Origin: Pyricularia pennisetigena | Taxonomy: Eukaryota; Ascomycota; Sordariomycetes; Magnaporthales; Pyriculariaceae | Direction of reading: 5' to 3' | NCBI RefSeq assembly: GCF_004337985.1 | Contig: NC_043744.1 | Location: 6,497,987-6,561,986 of the forward strand | Length of the DNA stretch: 64,000 nucleotides | Part shown: positions 50,170-60,012 of the stretch, piece after piece | Numbering within the stretch: position 1 is the first letter of the stretch | Layout: every line of letters begins with the position of its first letter | Position numbers and translations under genes: made by a program | The notes under the pieces: model-generated | What the model saw: only the letters and a program-made list of their open reading frames with translations | Told to the model about the DNA's origin: nothing | Databases searched by the model: none

Positions 50170-50448
50170 ATGCAAGTCATTAAAATCATTTTAGCTATTA
50201 CTTGTTATTCCGCAAGTATAACGGCTTTACCTACCACAATTAACCGTGCCACCAAATGCGGTTTTCCAGACGAAATTGGAGAAAACCTTCTTTTAAAGCG
50301 CTCCAGCGAAATAAGCGGCTCGGCCGGTGCGAATCACATTTATATGTGCCCAAAATGCCTTGATTATAGGAGTAAAAATCAGGTTGCCGTTGGTAATCAC
50401 GCATCCAAATGCAATGGTAACAGTATGTTAATTTTGGCTAAGTCCTAA
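50170..50448 (+). CDS. Small secreted zinc-finger-type effector candidate
   Basis: Intact 92-residue ORF, ATG 50170 to TAA 50446-50448, no intron needed. Residues 1-19 form a signal peptide (Lys5, hydrophobic core, Ala19 before LP). A KR pair at 43-44 in LLLKRSSE could be a Kex2 site. It also resembles the LxARS-type motif of the AVR-Pii group. Residues 60-81 carry CX2CX13HX3C (Cys60, Cys63, His77, Cys81), a possible single zinc finger. Size, leader, motif order and finger position recall AVR-Pii and the zinc-finger-fold effectors of Magnaporthe and Colletotrichum. This rests on recalled family layout, not a search. If correct, it would be secreted into the host and bind a host protein. It lies in a RIP-poor pocket between transposons, a typical effector location. 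An AATAAA lies at 50512. Confidence 0.75.
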   Translation: MQVIKIILAITCYSASITALPTTINRATKCGFPDEIGENLLLKRSSEISGSAGANHIYMCPKCLDYRSKNQVAVGNHASKCNGNSMLILAKS

Positions 50449-51097
50449 CCATTAAGGTCACTAGAAGAAGTACAAGGCTGGCTTGAGAAATATACTAATC
50501 AAAGGTATTAGAATAAACAACAAGGGAGTTAAATTATTGGTATAACAATAATTATCGCATTTGGGGAATATAAATGGCTGCAGTTAAAGGGTTTTGGGTG
50601 CGATTATAATACTTCAGCTTTTGGGAATTTATAAGCCCACGTGGCCTTTTCTCCTTTATAGTAAAACAAACTGAGTTTCTTAGGCATAAAGAAAAAAAGA
50701 ATATAAAACCAGTTAAAATATCAGTTGCCGCTACTTAATTATTTTAAAGCTTAATTCCTACGCGTAAACAAGGGTTACAAATTTGAACAGGTACTAAAGA
50801 GCTAAATAATAGTATTGTATTTTAACTGTAGTTAAAACTGTACAAAATATTTATAAGCCCGTAAATAAAAATGAAAAGAAGTGATTACGTGGCCGCGGAA
50901 TTACCTGGTTTAACAGGATAAATATCTTCCAATGTTATTTGCCATTAACCTTTCTAGGGGGTATTATTAGCAAGGTTAATAAGAAAGCTCAAAATAAATG
51001 TATATACTTAAGCCTTAATAATATTATTCCTTTTGTATAATAGCGCTAACCCGCCTTTAAGGTGAAATATGTGATACATCCCCTGAGCAGCAATTGG
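50449..51097. other. Non-repeated DNA between effector gene and hAT element
   Basis: About 650 bases that hold the 3' flank of the effector gene and AT-rich sequence. No further gene is supported. Confidence 0.6.
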
Positions 51098-51363
51098 TAA
51101 TAAGGCCTGCCAAAACCCGAAAACAGGTTTAGCCCAGCCCGGCCCGCCAACCCATGGGCTTTTGGCGGGGGCCCGTAATGGCCCACGGGTTTTCTTGGCG
51201 GGTAGATGGGGGCCCGCGGGCTGGCGGGCTTAACCCGAATTGGGTAGCCCGCGGGTTTTCGTGTTGGGGCGATTAAAAAGGAACAACAATGTAAAAGGAA
51301 AACGATTTTGTTAAAATTGGGATAAATAGTTAATAAATAAAATGTATCCATTAATGTAACCAT
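51098..51363 (+). repeat. GC-rich left end of the hAT element
   Basis: Contains repeated GGCCCGCC, GGGGGCCCG and AACCCG motifs able to fold into hairpins. It is about 80% alike to 59375-59592, from TAATAAGGCCT to the AATAAAATRTATCC string. Confidence 0.75.
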
Positions 51364-51477
51364 TAATTAGCAGGCATTAAAACTAAAAATAACGCAATAT
51401 AATGGGAGGGAAATTATAATAACCATCCTAAATAACTATCCCTCTTTTTAAACCCATTATTTTATTTTTTACACAAT

Positions 51478-52532
51478 TTAACTAGTATTTTCCATATCCG
51501 TGTTAGGGTTAATAAAATTAACCTGGTTATCCTGCTGCTTTTCCTGTTTTTTAACCTATTTATTATCCAGTTTTTTATCCTGTTTTTCATCCTGTCTTTC
51601 ATTTTGTTTTTCCTCCTCGTTTTTATAATTATTTTCACTTATATTATTAGGTAAAGAAAATAAAATTGAAAAAGAAGTCGAATCCGCAGACGAAAACGAA
51701 AACGACGAATTTGCAATAATAGTTTATTGCGGTAAGCTTTTTCCAGCAATTTTGGGGAATGTTTTACCAGTAGTTTTGGCAGGTTTTTTACTTGCAAATT
51801 TGGCAGGTAACGGAGTTTTCGCTATTTTGGAAATTTTTGGGAATTTCGATGCAAGGCGTAATGGGTTTTAACCATTAGGACCAAATAAAATCAAAACGAC
51901 GGGTAATGGGGATATAAATTTTTCATTTTTGGGGCCAGTGCGGAAATAACCAGCCATTTAAAAATCTTTTTAGTTCGAATACTGGGTGTATATCCATATA
52001 TTTATAATGTTTAAAATATATTTAACGAAATGCATATTTTTAATTTGGATAACAATACGGCGAGCGTAGATGGCGTAGAAATTGGTAGTTAAATAATGTT
52101 AAAATGGTCATTTAGGATGGTTATAATAAAGGGTTTTTATTTGTAAAAAAAAGGAAATATTTTGCTGTTTTTTTGCAAAACCATAAAGGCGATTAGTTGG
52201 AAACGAAAATTATATTTATAATTTTGAACCAATTCCCGTACCATTCGTCGGAAAAAAGCTTTGGGGACGAATAGTTTAAGGGTTTTTTAATGCCGCCTAA
52301 TTTCGCGTAAAACAATTGTCAAAATAAAGTTAATATATATATTCAAAATAAAAAATAAATAAAACTTATGGCCAGGTTTAAACCGGCGATTTTGCCCCTG
52401 TTTACCCATTAATAAATAGTTTTTTAAAACCTTTTGTGTCAATTAAGGAAAGGTTTAAAATTTCGTAAATTAAAAAGAAGTTGAAGGTTTTTTACCTGCA
52501 ATCGAACGGGAAATTTGGGCGCGAGGAGTTAT
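51478..52532 (-). pseudogene. Histone H3-like gene B with long C-terminal extension (hAT cargo)
   Basis: The minus-strand reading aligns with histone H3 over its whole length. The start codon is now ATA (52532), in exact register with the H3 initiator. The tail keeps Gln, Arg, Gly and Lys at H3 positions. An RFKPG motif (H3 RYRPG) lies near 52370. The histone fold starts at 52316 with VLREIRRH and continues KTLKLFVPKAFFRRMVRELV, then RFQLIAFMVLQ. After a gap it ends TNFYAIYARRIVIQIKN, parallel to the H3 block TNLCAIHAKRVTIMPKD. The two gaps (after RFKPG, and before TNF) look like introns with mutated splice sites. About 170 further residues follow the fold: a Lys/Pro-rich, H1-like part, a Ser-rich part, and a Lys/Glu/Gln-rich end at TAA 51478. 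RIP-type stops kill it. Confidence 0.8.
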
Positions 52533-52979
52533 ATTAATCAAATTGATTAAAAATAACCTGGCGACAAAGCTTTTAATAAAAATAAAGGCGGTAACGAAAA
52601 ATGATTATAAATGATGCGAGTGATAAATAACGAAAAATAAAAACAAAAAAAAAATTGGTACGGATAAATGGTCGGTTTAAAAACCGAATCTTTTTGGTAT
52701 TTGCGAAAAAATAAATAAAGGCGGGGTATTATTTGATTTAAACCTAATTAGGTTTAACGTGGAAAATTTTTACAACGGCGTTAAACCTAATTAGGTAAAA
52801 TGTACACATATTAAATATGGGGTAACCAAATTCGGAATCCAAACGCAAAACTTTTTTATTTTATCAAATTTATCAAATTCATTAAAATAATAACAATTTG
52901 AATTTTAACCAAAATTTCCAATTTCAAATTTTTATTATAATTTTGCTATATTTGGAACAAAAGTATTGTGAAATATTGT

Positions 52980-54590
52980 TATTATTTGCAAATATGGGTA
53001 AGCATTTTCATTTTAAGAAATCTATTTCAGGTTTAATTTGAAAGTTATTAATCTTTAGCCCGCAAACGCAAAAACGACGAAAAAATAGTATAAAAAACCC
53101 ACAAATCTCGCAATGGCAGCAAAAAGTTAAAAACGCAAGCAGAAAATGGCGACAAATTTGAACTAATAATGGACCGCGCACGTAAGCGTTTTAACACCGC
53201 ATTATTTTGTTAAAAGTCCAAATTGCGGAGCGAATATAGATATTTTGCGTTTACTGAATTTGTACGAGAATAAATGGAAAATAAATTTAAAATTGATTTT
53301 ATTACCAAAAAGTGAGTAATTATTATATGTAACCTTTTTAAATACCAAAATGACGTGGTAACCATGAAATGTAATTATCCAGGAAACTTTAAAACCAGTA
53401 TTGGAAAAACCCGCAATCAAAATTCGGTTTAAAATCCCGCACCCTTGCCCCAATCGACGACGAAAATTGGGAAAATGTTGAGGATTTGGATAATTTAAAG
53501 GATATTTTTCAGGCGTTTTTTCAAATTCCCATTAAAAAGGCCAAATTCAAAATGCAAAAATGGGAAAAAATGGTTATTGCGTTGCTATATAAATAACACA
53601 CCTACTAAGGTAAAACGAGTTAATTTGTCCGCCAAATTTTCCACAGGTTTGGAAGAAATATTTCACTTAAATTTCTTTTCAAATTTGGTTATATAATGCG
53701 CCAAATCCGCCACAAAACCGCGCATTCTGGTAAAACGGCCAATTTAAATTAAGCCGAAATAGCTAAATTGATCAATTATAAATGGTTATATAATAGAGTT
53801 ATTCAAACATACGGTGAACAATTTTAGGTATTGCGTGGTTTATTTTACCATATAATATATCCATGCTGGTATTCCCTGGTAGCCCATTTGGTTACCAAAA
53901 TGCATTATTGGGCGAAAAACACTGCGGTTTATAATTTCAAGATAAATTAAATGTACCAATTATTTAAAATTATAATAAAATAAGTTTTACAGATTTTAAT
54001 TTCCCGAAATAAATAATTGCTAGTTATTTTACAGGGCGATTTATTTTACGCCTATATAAACCTTTATTCTGGTTAAAATAACTTTTTTGCGCGCTTTTAT
54101 TTGTTTTAACGTACCCAAACTTTTAATTGTAAATTATAATTATATTAAAACTACCGCCTTGTTCCGCGTTTAAAAGTCGTACAAGGCTTTTAGTCGCAAA
54201 ACACCTATCCAGCGCATTTGGGTTAAGTAAGACCCCTATACAGTTTATACAAATGTGCTAAACAAATTTATTCGCACCATTTACCGAATAGTAATTTAAG
54301 AAAATGTGGATAAATGGGTTACGCTCCCATTTATTGCGAATAATTGGGTTGGGGTGCCTAATTACCCAAAAGCATTTAAACGTCAGGTAAAAAGGTTATA
54401 AGTGCTGGTTATAAAACCAATCTACAATAAAATGGTTAAGGAGTTTGAGGGGGATTTTTTACCTGCTATTTAATTTAAATACGCGGAATAATTGCGAATT
54501 TCAGTTATATATTTTACGGTGGTGTTAGCAGTTAAAACTTTTAATTGCGTAAGTTTTACTCACATTTAACTGGCGTAATAAATTTTCAGT
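52980..54590 (+). pseudogene. Unidentified gene inside the hAT element
   Basis: A plus-strand coding stretch runs between the two H3-like genes and converges on gene A. Good segments include FELIMDRARKRFNTALF (about 53155-53210), DDENWENVEDLDNLKDIFQAF (about 53455-53520), KMQKWEKMVIALLYK, and WVTLPFIANNWVGVPNYPKA near 54310-54370. The interruptions are mostly TAA/TAG at likely Gln/Trp codons, plus one or two frame changes. The start (near 52980-53050) is uncertain. I do not recognise a domain. It may be a second element protein, as some hAT relatives have, or captured host sequence. Confidence 0.5.
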
Positions 54591-54653
54591 TAAATAAAAA
54601 TAAAATTTAAAAAAAATGTCCAAACGGTTAATTGAATTTTATATTTTAATATT

Positions 54654-55197
54654 TTAAAAAATAATTTTATAGCCCATTGCTTTTAACACTAACCGAACCA
54701 ATTGTATATTTTTCGTCGATATTGTAACCCGTTTTGCATAAATAGTAATAAGGTTTAAAGCAGTAAATAATTGTACCAAAACATTTCCGCCGCTTTTTGC
54801 AATACTTATAAAGCTTTTTTTGTATTTGCAATAGAATATAAAGGGCAATTGTAAATATTACATCTTTAACCGAGCGCTGAAGAGCAATTTTGGGGATTAA
54901 AAAATCTATACGGGATTGCAATCGGCGGATTTCCTTTAACGTAATTATTTAATATAACCAATTATATTTTTTACTCCCAGGTTTAAACCGTTTTCCACGA
55001 TTATTCCTTTATTATCCATTATTTTGTACCCTTATATTAAATTTTCCGGTAATTCGATCTAGTGGTTTACCCCCAGTTATTTCTTTTACGGTTTTTTTAG
55101 TTTTCCCTCGTTTTATTTGTAAATTATCGTTTAAATAAATAATAGGTGAAGGTGCTTTTGGAATTTCCCGCAATCGTAAAGGTATTTCGGGGCTCAT
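54654..55197 (-). pseudogene. Histone H3-like gene A with N-terminal extension (hAT cargo)
   Basis: Starts at ATG 55197 (MSPEIPLRLREIPKAPSPII). After about 29 extra residues it follows the H3 tail in register: GKTKKTVKEITGGKPLDRI against H3 residues from the K4 region to Gln19. Lys4, Thr6, Thr11, Gly12, Gly13 and Lys14 match, while Lys9 is Glu. RFKPG then corresponds to H3 RYRPG. A gap of about 30 bases starting GTAAAA looks like an intron remnant. The fold is LKEIRRLQSRIDFLIPK, then IALQRSV. A one-base frame change leads to NLITIYAKRVTISTKNIQLV, matching the H3 block AIHAKRVTIMPKDIQLA. It ends at TAA 54654-54656. It is divergent from the transposase gene, with 445 bases between. Confidence 0.85.
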
Positions 55198-55642
55198 TTG
55201 TTTAAAAAAATATAAAAGTACGGAATAAGTTAGACGTAAATTAACCGGAGATTTACAAATTGTTAATTTAAATATCCGATGATTAGAAAAAAATGCTTAT
55301 TGATTATACCGCAGTATTTGGTCTGATTTGGGAGAATTAGGAATCTGTCGACTTTTTTTTTGTTTTATTTTTGCTATATTTGTATAAACAAAACCTGGCG
55401 ATAAATAATAATGTAAAAAAGACAAAGAAAACAATTAAGGAGTACAGATTTTTGATTTTAACAAATTTTGAATACAAAAATTAACCGATATTTCCCCGTT
55501 ATCGATTATATAAAATTCCACTGTTTAATTAAACGGATAAATTAAATACAATCCTTTTTTTTCCTAAGTTTTAAAACAATAACGAAAAAAACGTTTCCTT
55601 TTTTATTAAATTTTTAACCGGATTATCGTAATAAATACCGCA
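55198..55642. promoter_or_regulatory. Divergent intergenic region between H3-like gene A and the transposase
   Basis: 445 AT-rich bases separate two oppositely transcribed genes, so promoters for both should lie here. No specific box could be identified. Confidence 0.4.
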
Positions 55643-58600
55643 TTGCCACCTCCGGAAACTTCAGTCGAAAAACTAGTGTTTCCGGAAATTGAAATTGTTC
55701 ACGAATTTCGTCATAATTTTTCGAATATATATATACCCGTCCTACGTTCACTTGGCGTTAATTCGCACAATTATTATTTCCCTTTTAAATTAAATTTGGA
55801 AATTAAAACCGAGTTTATGAAAGTGTTTGCAAATGAACAAAACACAGGTTGCAACGATCCTATTTTATACGGCGGGAAAAAGGATACGTATTATATATAC
55901 ACATTTAAATTATGGAACAATTTTCTCGATTTATTCGTTTTTGGATTTTGGTTTCGACGTTGGCAACCAATAAATAATAAAATCGATTTAACCGTTAAAG
56001 GGTTTGAAAAACCTAAATTGGCGGAAATTTGGCAACATTACCATTAGGGTTTTTTTGGAAAAAACGGCGAATTATATTGAATTTGCAAAAAATGTTTGCA
56101 AATGTTAAAACATCCCCGATTTAGTGAAAAAACCAGCAAAATGGAACCAGCAACCTTACACGGCATCGGAATACAATTGCTTATATTTGGAACAAATTCG
56201 GATTACAAAACGATTTACCTAACCCCAATTCAATTCCTACGGATTTTTATGTGGAAAACTTTTTCCATTTATTAACGAAATGTAACCATTCATATGACTA
56301 TTAGTATAACCATTTACATAACCATTTTATATAATTATTTATATATTTGCAAAAATTAATATATAATTACATTTTTTAAACGAAAAAACTCCATAAATAT
56401 ACCAAAAACGAGGTCGAGCAATTATACGCCCGATTTTGCATTTTATTGCAGAAAGGATTTAATATTATACAAAATTTGGAATTTAAAATGTTTATACAAA
56501 CCCGAAACGATCGATGGAGGGTTCCATCGCCACAAACCCTCGCCAAAAAATGCAAAAATATATCCGAAAATATTATTACCCGAAATTTAATAAATATGCC
56601 CAAAAAAGGCAAATATCTTTTGGTCGTGGACGGATGGACAAACCCTGGTTTAAAACACGTTTTTTGGGGTATTATAGCCGTTTATAGCGACATTAATTGG
56701 GTACGTCGGTATATTATTTTGGATTTTATTACGATTAACGCCAGCAAAACGAGGGAAAAACTGGTAAAACTTACCGTTCAAACTATTTTTAAACATTGAT
56801 TGGAAAATAAAATATTGGTTATTACGATTAATAATGTTTCCAATTTCCGCACCGGGGACGCTATTGCGGAAATTCAAAAATGTATTCCCCGATCACAAAT
56901 GCAATTAAACATTTTACAAATCCCTTATATAATTCACGTTTTACAACTAGTAAAAGGGGTTATATATTAAAATCTTCATATTTTTAAAGCAGATTTCTGC
57001 GCATTTTTGGTTAATTCCAACGATAAAAAATATTTGGCGATTAATAATTTGGAGGACTTTAAAATATAAAATATATCCCTAAAACATATTATCGCCCAAA
57101 TAAATAGTTAATTTTATTAAAACTTTTGAAATATAATTTTTTAATATATCATTTTTTATATTAATTACGTTATTTGGCGGTTTTATTGCACCTAAGCCCC
57201 AAACGTACCGAACTTTTTTGCAATTTGCAATAAACTACTGGCGAATTTGGCGTTAAAGGACCCCGTTTCTTAATTAAAAATAAATAAACGAAATGGAATT
57301 TAACCATTTCGGCTATTACGCGTACGCTTTAACCGCGTAAAACCATCGAATTATTTATTAAATAATACTTTATATGAATAAAGGGCCAGGATGACCGGGC
57401 GAATTCGACTTTATCCAAATTTCGAATATTTGCAAAAAATTGGACGATTTTGAAATGTTTTTTAATAACGATTGAAATTATTGCGGTTTTTATCAATATT
57501 TTTAGCGCCAATAAAATGGAAACAATTACGTACGTTTTATTTTGGTTAGAAACTATTTGAATTGCTTTTACCAATTTCGAACGAAAATTTTAGGGAAAAA
57601 AACCCAAAAATATCCACAAACGGGATAATATACCAATTTAAAAAACGTAATTCGTATTACACGAGCAAAATTAAACAAATATATCGACCTAATTCAACGT
57701 TAAAAAATTGAAAAAATGTACCTTATAACTGTTATTTTAATCCCATTTACGCGGACGGATTTTAAAAAAAACAGGCTCCGATATTACGTAAAATATACCA
57801 ACCAAAAGGTGGAAAGTATAATTAACCGAAATACTAATCGTTTGGCCGAATTATATTCGCAAAAACGAAATCCAAATTTCCACCCTAAAACAAAATCAAT
57901 TTACCCGGGAACGGATCCTATTTTATTTACTTTATAACGGAAACCGAATCCAAAAAAACGCAAATATATTCCCAACCAAAATTCAAATTAAATAACCAAC
58001 CTAAATTCCATCGATCGTTTTATTAAAAAAAAATATCCGGTTAAAAATCAAAGTATTTTTTATTTAAAGTTCGTTATTTTCAAATTATAATTGGTTAAAC
58101 GGATAGTTATACGGATGGTTATATTGGTATATATATTAATCTTCGACTATTTACCGCAAGTATGGAAAACTATAATAACACTTTCAATTAATGGGTTATT
58201 TATAAAACCAAATTCCCGGAATTTGCCCAAATCGCCCGCGATATTTTAACTATTCCTGCTACTTCCACTTTTATTAAGCGGTTATAATTATAATTAAGCA
58301 ATTCGATTGCTTTTAACCAATTTTTGTCAATTTTATCGGCAATCCGGGACCATGCTGTTATTTACGCCTCGATTAAAGAAAAATCATTTTTTTAATCGGT
58401 ATTGAAACTTTTATCGTATATAAAAAATTTATGTCCCCGGAAGACGAAAAAGTTAAAAACGACCGTTTTAAAGAATTTGTTGGGTTCGTGTACAATCTGG
58501 GGGAGTTAAGCGATAATTTAAATTCGGATAACGATAATCCTATTTAGGTAGCGGTCGCTAATACCCCAATCCGGGGAAATATTAACCGCATACCCCCATT

Positions 58601-58724
58601 ACCCGTTTTTAATCAAAAAGGGTTTCAATTTAACAAACTGTTAATAAAAGGCCCATTTAGAGCAATGAAACCGGTACGGCGTAATATCGTGTATAAACGT
58701 AATTCGAAAAACTCCCAATTGTAA
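55643..58724 (+). pseudogene. hAT transposase, broken
   Basis: An N-terminal part (55643-56047, MPPPETSVEKLVFPEI) is followed by a zinc-binding/BED-like stretch around 56060-56280. The catalytic region opens at 56446 with QNLEFKMFIQTRNDRWRVPS, then LLVVDGWTNPGLKHVFWGI, with the first catalytic Asp at about 56630. The second motif, normally TDNASN, reads TINNVSN near 56825, so its Asp has become Asn. The IIHVLQL motif corresponds to the family's AHxLNL. The C-terminal dimerisation region (58195-58480) has FPEFAQIARDILTIPATS. It ends at TAA 58722. Numerous RIP-type stops make it inactive. Confidence 0.88.
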
Positions 58725-58770
58725 AATAAAAGTTCAATATATTTATTTTGCTTTTTATATTTTATTTGCA

Positions 58771-59070
58771 ATCGTAAATTTATATAATATTTGATTTATA
58801 ATCGTGATTTTACATTGTATTTGATATATTATCGTGATTTTATATTATACTTAATTTACTATCGTAATTTTATATTAGATTTAATTTATTATCGTAATTT
58901 TATATTATATTTGATTTATTATCGTAATATCATGTTAAGGTTTATTTGAAATCGTTATTTTATATTATATTTTATTTATTATCGTCATATTATGTTATGG
59001 TTTATTTGTAATCGTAAATATATATTATATTATATTTTCAATCGTAAATTATGTTTTATTTGTAATTGTG
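58771..59070 (+). repeat. 30-bp minisatellite, ten units
   Basis: Units beginning ATCGT occur exactly every 30 bases, at 58771, 58801 and so on to 59041. The unit is AT-rich, and alternate units share variants, hinting at a 60-bp higher order. It lies between the transposase stop and the right hAT end. Confidence 0.9.
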
Positions 59071-59145
59071 ATTGTACCTATAATTCGAGAAAAAACCATA
59101 AGTACAAATATGGAGAAATTGTAATTTTACGGCTTCTTCCACGGG

Positions 59146-59592
59146 GGCCCGCGGGTTGCCAAGAAAACCCGTGTACGGTTGTGGGCCGGGCCGGGCCCCC
59201 CCCACAAAAAATTCAACCCACCCACGGGTTGGCCGCCCCACCGATTTGGGCTGCCACGGGCCCCCGTGGGGGTTTTTGGAATGCCTTAATTGGTAATATA
59301 GCCCGTATTCGCCCGCTTAATATCTGGCGCGATACTATCGCTTTAAAAAGGGTTACGTGGCGGTATATAATTACTAATAAGGCCTACCAAAACCCGACAA
59401 CAGGTTCAGCCCGGCCCGGCCCGCCAACCCATGGGCTCTTAGCGGGGGCCTGTAATGGCCCACAAGTTTTTTTGGCGGGTAAATGGGGGCCCGCGGGTTT
59501 TCGTGCTGGGACGATTAAAAAGGAGCATGTAAAAGGAAAACGGATTAATTAAAATTGGGATACAAATTTAATGAATAAAATATATCCGTCCG
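59146..59592. repeat. GC-rich right end(s) of the hAT element
   Basis: 59146-59275 is rich in GGGCCCGG and CCACGGG motifs in inverted sense to the left end. 59375-59592 repeats the left end in direct sense. A 186-codon open frame across 58992-59552 is a by-product of this GC-rich sequence. Confidence 0.65.
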
Positions 59593-59596
59593 TATT

Positions 59597-60010
59597 TGTT
59601 AATAGGCCTTTCGCAACGTCGATCGATTAACACAACGTTATTATACGAATATAAAAATATTAATTGTCCCTCTTCTATAAAACTGTCTAAAAGTGAGCTC
59701 CTGAACGTCCTTCCGTCTTATACCCGCAATTGGGCGGATGAGTCACGTGCAATTGGCCTGTACGGCATTGCACGTGGATTATGGCTCTATTGTTGAATTG
59801 ACCGCGATTCCCTTTATTCCAACACCGGTAGTTTTTTCTTTTTTTCACGCGGTTAACGACCTCCAATTCAATCGTAATAACCATTTCTAGAACGAAAATA
59901 ACGAAAATAACCATGCAATTTACAATAAATTGTCTAAAAACAGTCTTGGTGTTTATTCGTTGCATTTCTGTTTTCCGCAATGGGTTATAAATTCCTATGG
60001 TCGTGGTTAC
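59597..60010 (-). repeat. Copia-2 LTR, cut by pogo P2
   Basis: Begins TGTTAATAGG and runs to the TA at 60011 where the pogo terminus starts. No Copia-2 internal sequence follows, so it is probably a solo LTR. The minus-strand open frame 59687-60055 is LTR sequence. Confidence 0.75.
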
Positions 60011-60012
60011 TA

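Larger units (their letters stand above)
51098..59592 (+). mobile_element. hAT-type transposon carrying histone H3-like genes
   Basis: A hAT transposase (55643-58724) lies between GC-rich, hairpin-prone ends that stand out from the AT-rich region. The left end (51098-51363) recurs in direct orientation at 59375-59592. Inverted-type GC-rich sequence occurs at 59146-59275. So the right border may be near 59280, with a second, truncated left end behind it. Cargo on the minus strand is two histone H3-derived genes (51478-52532, 54654-55197), with an unidentified plus-strand gene between them. A 30-bp minisatellite lies after the transposase. I could not find the 8-bp TSD. Confidence 0.72.

Noticed and set aside
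53202..53453. Minus-strand open frame of 83 residues inside the hAT element
   Set aside because: The opposite strand has the longer, better organised coding signal (52980-54590).
58992..59552. 186-residue open frame, the longest in the window
   Set aside because: It crosses the minisatellite and the GC-rich hAT ends, and its Pro/Gly composition is a by-product of GGGCCC repeats.
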